16,963 nt of DNA, taken from contig WBUW01000017.1 in the NCBI GenBank assembly GCA_008933495.1, positions 1-16,963 of the forward strand. The letters are read 5' to 3'. The DNA comes from Pseudorhodoplanes sp. GTDB taxonomy: Bacteria > Pseudomonadota > Alphaproteobacteria > Rhizobiales > Xanthobacteraceae. The notes beneath the pieces are model-generated. The model saw nothing but the letters and a program-made list of their open reading frames with translations, ran no database searches and had not been told where the DNA came from. The position numbers and the translations under genes are program-made. This document shows, piece after piece, positions 14,363-16,963 of this stretch (positions are counted from its first letter, which is position 1; every line of letters begins with the position of its first letter).

Positions 14363-15613
14363 TCACGCGCCGGAGAACTTCAACAGCTTGATGGCATCGA
14401 AGTCCTGCACGCCGCCGCCCACGCGCTTGGTGGTGTAGAACAGCACGTACGGCTTGGCCGAGTAGGGATCGCGCAGCACGCGCACGCCCTGGCGGTCGAT
14501 GATCAGATAGCCGCGCCGGAAGTCGCCGAAGGCGACCGAGAACGAATCGGCGGCCATGTTGGGCATGGTCTCGGCCTCGACCACCGGGAAGGTCATCAGG
14601 CTCGCGCGGCCGCCCGCCTGCAACGGCGGCTGCCAGAAATACTGGCCGTCGTCGTCCTTGAGCTTGCGGATGGCGCTCTGCGTCTTGCGGTTCATCACGA
14701 AGGTGCCGTTCTGGCGGTAGCCCGCTTTCAGCGCATAGACGAGATCGACGAGCGGGTCGCCCGGCGAAGCGACCGGAAAGCCGCCATCGACACCGGTTTC
14801 GACGAAGCCGATCTTCTCCCATTCCCAGGCGCTCTCGGCGACGGTGTCGTAGCTGAGAAAACCCTTGGGCTTGTTGTTGCCGTCACCGGAAACGAAGGCT
14901 GTGCCCTCCTGCTCGGCGAACGCCTGCTCGACTTCCATCGCAATCCACTCGTCGAGATTGACCGCGCTGTCCTCGATCAGCGCGGGCGTGGCCGCCGGCA
15001 TGGCGTAGAGCTCCATGGCCGGGAACGACAATTCGTCGAGCACCGGCGAATTGGTCTGCGGTCGCGCCGCGGTCTCGCCGACCCAGCCGACCGCCGGCCC
15101 CGTCGTCATGAACGGCTTCTTGTAGACGCTGCCGGAAATCTCGCGCACGCCGGCAATCATGCGGATCGGCGAGATCGCGGTCAGCCGGCGGCCGATCTCG
15201 GTTTCGACCTCCGGCGGCACGAGATAGCCGCCATCCGGATTGGAGGAGACCGACATTGCTTTGAGTTCGAGCTGGCGCAGGCCGGCGCTCTCGCCGGAGC
15301 GGACATAGGCCTCGAACGCCGACTTGTGCTCGCGCGCGGCGTGGGTCTGCATGCCACCGGCGCCGAGCGCCGGCCGCGCGCCCTTGAGCGTCAGTTCGTC
15401 GAGCTTGCGCTGATGGGCGTCGATCGCGGCGCTGATGCGCTCGACCTTCTCGTCGAACAGGATGTCGGCGGAGCGGCGCTCGACCGCGGCGAGCCGCGCA
15501 TCGTTGGAGTCCTTGAAGGCCTCGAAGGCGCGCATCAGCTCGCTGTGGGTGACGACGGCGTCCGGCGGGAAGCCGGCCTTGGTCTCCAGGTGATCGTGAA
15601 TATCCATTTCCAT
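14363..15613 (-). CDS. HK97-fold major capsid protein (GTA gp5-like)
   Basis: 416-residue major capsid protein. Residues 1 to about 115 are a charged, coiled-coil-like delta domain (ELMRAFEAFKDSNDARLAAVERR, VERISAAIDAHQRKLDELTLKG) that acts as internal scaffold and is normally removed by a prohead protease. The capsid fold begins near SSNPDGGYLVPPEVETEIGRRL, followed by SGSVYKKPFMTTGPAVGWVGE, ELYAMPAATPALIEDS, FVSGDGNNKPKGFL, and the C-terminal FGDFRRGYLIIDRQGVRVLRDP ending FDAIKLLKFSGA. ATG 15613 is chosen for its AAGGAG six bases upstream; an in-frame ATG at 15640 is weaker. The 217 bases upstream (15614-15830) carry no gene and no promoter I can name. Unlike RcGTA, no gp4 prohead protease or portal gene adjoins it, and the downstream gp6 is 1.76 kb away across two opposite-strand genes. 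Confidence 0.96.
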   Translation of the reverse strand: MEMDIHDHLETKAGFPPDAVVTHSELMRAFEAFKDSNDARLAAVERRSADILFDEKVERISAAIDAHQRKLDELTLKGARPALGAGGMQTHAAREHKSAFEAYVRSGESAGLRQLELKAMSVSSNPDGGYLVPPEVETEIGRRLTAISPIRMIAGVREISGSVYKKPFMTTGPAVGWVGETAARPQTNSPVLDELSFPAMELYAMPAATPALIEDSAVNLDEWIAMEVEQAFAEQEGTAFVSGDGNNKPKGFLSYDTVAESAWEWEKIGFVETGVDGGFPVASPGDPLVDLVYALKAGYRQNGTFVMNRKTQSAIRKLKDDDGQYFWQPPLQAGGRASLMTFPVVEAETMPNMAADSFSVAFGDFRRGYLIIDRQGVRVLRDPYSAKPYVLFYTTKRVGGGVQDFDAIKLLKFSGA

Positions 15614-15830
15614 GTCGTTCTCCTTGTGAATGGAAAGCATGACGCCGCGCGCCGGGCGAATGCGCGGCGGCGGGCGTGCAAGTGAATTGGCAATCGTATC
15701 GGCGGTCGTGCCGGCAGCCTTTGGCGGCGCCCGGATCGCCGCACGCGGGTCGATGACCTTGCAGCAATCCGGCCGCAGCCTACACGCTGCGCGGCCAGTA
15801 AGCGTCTATGACCGCTTGAAATACCGGCGA

Positions 15831-16202
15831 TCAGGTTGGCTTGAAGACGCCGCGGTCAAGATTCGACAGGCACATGCCGGCATCGCCGGCTTGCGGACCA
15901 ACACTCATACGCGCAAGCAACTCCAAGGTGCGGCGCGCCTCGGCAGGCGCTATTGCCAGCGTTGCCTTCGCCGCATTCAGGCGCACCTGCTCATTCGGGT
16001 GCGTGAGAAGGTCCAACAAAATCCCGCGCTGATCGCCGTCACGGCTCTGAAGCTCGTTCTCGATAGCCACCATGGTTTTGAACAGGCGACTGAACTTCCC
16101 GTATTCGTCCATCAGCAGCGCTTCGTCCTGGGCTAGCCCAATCTCAACGTATCGTTGGGCCAGTTCCTGGCTTGTCAATTTCTTCAGTTGGTTTGGTCTC
16201 AT
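15831..16202 (-). CDS. DUF2019 immunity-type protein, second copy
   Basis: 123-residue DUF2019 protein, a family found downstream of polymorphic toxin genes and thought to act as immunity proteins. It has the N-terminal LTSQELAQRYVEIGLAQDEALL, then NEQVRLNAAKATLAIAPAEARRTLELL, a HEAT-like helical pair, and the invariant end PQAGDAGMCLSNLDRGVFKPT. Aligned without gaps to the copy at 16322-16693 it is identical at 63 of 123 positions by hand count. It lies in tandem downstream of the toxin end and first immunity gene, with a truncated third copy in between. It may be an extra immunity protein against a different toxin variant. Confidence 0.9.
   Translation of the reverse strand: MRPNQLKKLTSQELAQRYVEIGLAQDEALLMDEYGKFSRLFKTMVAIENELQSRDGDQRGILLDLLTHPNEQVRLNAAKATLAIAPAEARRTLELLARMSVGPQAGDAGMCLSNLDRGVFKPT
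15870..15897. repeat. 28-base exact repeat, copy 1 (in second DUF2019 gene)
   Basis: Identical over 28 bases to 16361-16388. It encodes the conserved PQAGDAGMC end of the DUF2019 proteins and contains the inverted pair GCCGGC-ATC-GCCGGC. Every synonymous site is the same although the proteins are only about half identical overall. Confidence 0.85.
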
Positions 16203-16287
16203 GGTGCCAACTATTATAAGCCACGCAATCGACGAACAGGCTCAGCAACTCATCGGCCGTCTTCCTTGCAAGGTCTTTGCTGGTCAT
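16144..16287 (-). pseudogene. N-terminal remnant of a third DUF2019 immunity gene
   Basis: Minus-strand frame from ATG 16287 to TGA 16144, 47 codons. The first 23 residues (MTSKDLARKTADELLSLFVD...) align without gaps to the N-termini of the two intact copies: Met1, Leu6, Glu13 and Leu14 are shared by all three, with Arg8 and Phe18 shared with copy one and Thr10 and Val19 with copy two. After about residue 23 the similarity stops and the frame runs out of phase through the start of the second DUF2019 gene (start 16202). It begins 34 bases after the first immunity gene's stop. This looks like a truncated copy left by deletion or tandem rearrangement. It might still be translated as a short peptide overlapping the next start. 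Confidence 0.6.
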
Positions 16288-16321
16288 GGCGCCGGCGCCA
16301 CCGCGACAATAACATGTTTAG

Positions 16322-16693
16322 TCAGGTCGGCTTGAAAATCCCCTCATCGAGCGCCCACAAGCACATGCCGGCATCGCCGGCTTGCGGATATTCACGCGCG
16401 TTCTGGATCGACTGAAGAGCATCACGTGCGGCCTTCGGTGCAACCGCCAACGTTGCCTTTGCCGCATCCAGCCGCACCTGCAAATTCCGATGCGCATAGA
16501 GCTGACACAAGGCTGTCCGCTGATCGCCCGGGCGCGCCTTAAGTTCCTTCTCCACAGCATCGAGCTTCCAGAACAGCCGGGACGATTTAGCAATGTCGTC
16601 GTCCAGGATCGCCTCGTCCCGGTCGACGGCGAACGCCGCAAATCGCTCGACCAGTTCCTCGACACTCAGGCGATGAAGACCGTCGCGCCTCAT
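16322..16693 (-). CDS. DUF2019 immunity-type protein, first copy
   Basis: 123-residue DUF2019 protein, the probable cognate immunity partner of the toxin end just upstream, since its ATG overlaps the toxin's TGA stop (ATGA, 16693-16690). Segments: HRLSVEELVERFAAFAVDRDEAIL, then AKSSRLFWKLDAVEKELKARPGDQR, then LQVRLDAAKATLAVAPKAARDAL and the terminal PQAGDAGMCLWALDEGIFKPT. The helical repeats suggest an alpha-solenoid that would bind and block the toxin. No signal peptide, so it acts in the cytoplasm. The immunity function is inferred from family and overlap with the toxin gene, not shown. Confidence 0.92.
   Translation of the reverse strand: MRRDGLHRLSVEELVERFAAFAVDRDEAILDDDIAKSSRLFWKLDAVEKELKARPGDQRTALCQLYAHRNLQVRLDAAKATLAVAPKAARDALQSIQNAREYPQAGDAGMCLWALDEGIFKPT
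16361..16388. repeat. 28-base exact repeat, copy 2 (in first DUF2019 gene)
   Basis: Partner of 15870-15897. The flanking bases differ on both sides, so the identity is confined to the conserved C-terminal motif. Confidence 0.85.
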
Positions 16694-16963
16694 GGTTTCA
16701 AAACCCCGAACAACTTTAATGCAACAATGCCAACTCTTTGGCGTTCAACCCAGTCCTTCTCCACCAGATATGAGCGCGGCGATAATCCATCAAATTCCTT
16801 GTTCGGCGTCATATACCACCCCGTCACCTGCCAGTACTTCAGCCTCGGGATGCGCACCAGATTGTCCGGCCCGTTGATCCAGTGCTCCGGAAAGCCCGCC
16901 TTGCGCGCGGCGTCCTCCTCCACGATGTGGTGCACATCATAGCCTTTCTCGCGCGATGCGACA
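16690..16963 (-). CDS. C-terminal end of a polymorphic toxin, HNH/His-Me finger nuclease-like (5' part beyond window)
   Basis: The frame is open from the right edge to TGA 16692-16690; about 90 residues are visible. The visible part reads ...REKGYDVHHIVEEDAARKAGF, then INGPDNLVRIPRLKYWQVTGWY, then SPRSYLVEKDWVERQRVGIVALKLFGVLKP. The HH-I-V-E start and the Asn of DNLVRIP fit the metal-binding His and central Asn of an HNH-type nuclease tip, seen at the C-termini of RHS, filamentous-haemagglutinin and similar toxins and followed by DUF2019 immunity genes. The GTG at 16935 that would make it a separate 81-residue protein is in the middle of this motif, so it is not the true start. The base composition of this stretch is visibly lower in GC than the GTA genes, as expected for exchanged toxin tips. 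The carrier protein is out of view. Confidence 0.75.
   Translation of the reverse strand, partial: VASREKGYDVHHIVEEDAARKAGFPEHWINGPDNLVRIPRLKYWQVTGWYMTPNKEFDGLSPRSYLVEKDWVERQRVGIVALKLFGVLKP

Noticed and set aside
15614..15830. Searched upstream of the capsid gene for the tail of a gp4-like prohead protease or a promoter
   Set aside because: Frames are short and Arg/Pro/Ala-rich with no recognisable motif, and no convincing -35/-10 pair was found.
16690..16935. Free-standing 81-residue gene starting with GTG at 16935
   Set aside because: The frame stays open to the window edge and the GTG codes for the Val just before the HHIVE motif, so it is an internal codon of a larger toxin.

Overview
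The window comes from a GC-rich alphaproteobacterium, almost certainly a member of the Hyphomicrobiales (Rhizobiales). Three things point there. There is a gene-transfer-agent (GTA) type head-tail cluster in the order of the Rhodobacter capsulatus GTA. There is a composite palindromic extragenic repeat of the kind dispersed through Bradyrhizobium, Rhodopseudomonas and relatives. There is also a DUF2019-type immunity locus of the sort common in those genomes. Almost all phage-type genes lie on the minus strand, so transcription runs from right to left.

Layout in transcription order. At the right edge (15831-16963) is the 3' end of a nuclease-like polymorphic toxin, overlapped by a DUF2019 immunity gene, then an N-terminal scrap of a further DUF2019 copy, then a second intact DUF2019 gene. 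Next is the HK97-fold major capsid gene (14363-15613). Between the capsid and the rest of the GTA operon, on the opposite strand, sit two secreted trypsin-fold serine proteases (12665-14311). The GTA operon then resumes with head-tail connector (gp6-like), head closure (gp7-like), tail terminator (gp8-like, DUF3168), major tail protein (gp9-like), two small tail-assembly genes (gp10 and gp10.1-like), a short tape measure (gp11-like), DUF2460 (gp12-like), DUF2163 hub (gp13-like), NlpC/P60 peptidase (gp14-like), the 1294-residue TIM-barrel tail-tip protein (gp15-like), and a DUF2793/beta-helix fibre. These genes are tightly packed, mostly with ATGA/GTGA overlaps or gaps of about 20 bases or less. 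No terminase, portal or prohead protease gene adjoins the capsid gene.

The left end (1-1361) looks like a lysis-type module: a small serine hydrolase, a 32-residue single-pass membrane protein with a good ribosome-binding site, and a GH108 muramidase that runs off the left edge. Hairpins stand upstream of the first two genes, and the composite palindromic repeat lies between hydrolase and membrane peptide. A plus-strand ORF for a small membrane protein (1511-1876) lies between this module and the fibre gene; 1877-2059 holds no gene I can support.

Taken together this is a tail and partial head module of a GTA or GTA-derived prophage. It has host-range and lysis functions at its 3' end and two accessory insertions in the head region: the protease pair and the toxin/immunity locus. 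No tRNA, rRNA, CRISPR array, integrase, insertion sequence or attachment site was seen.
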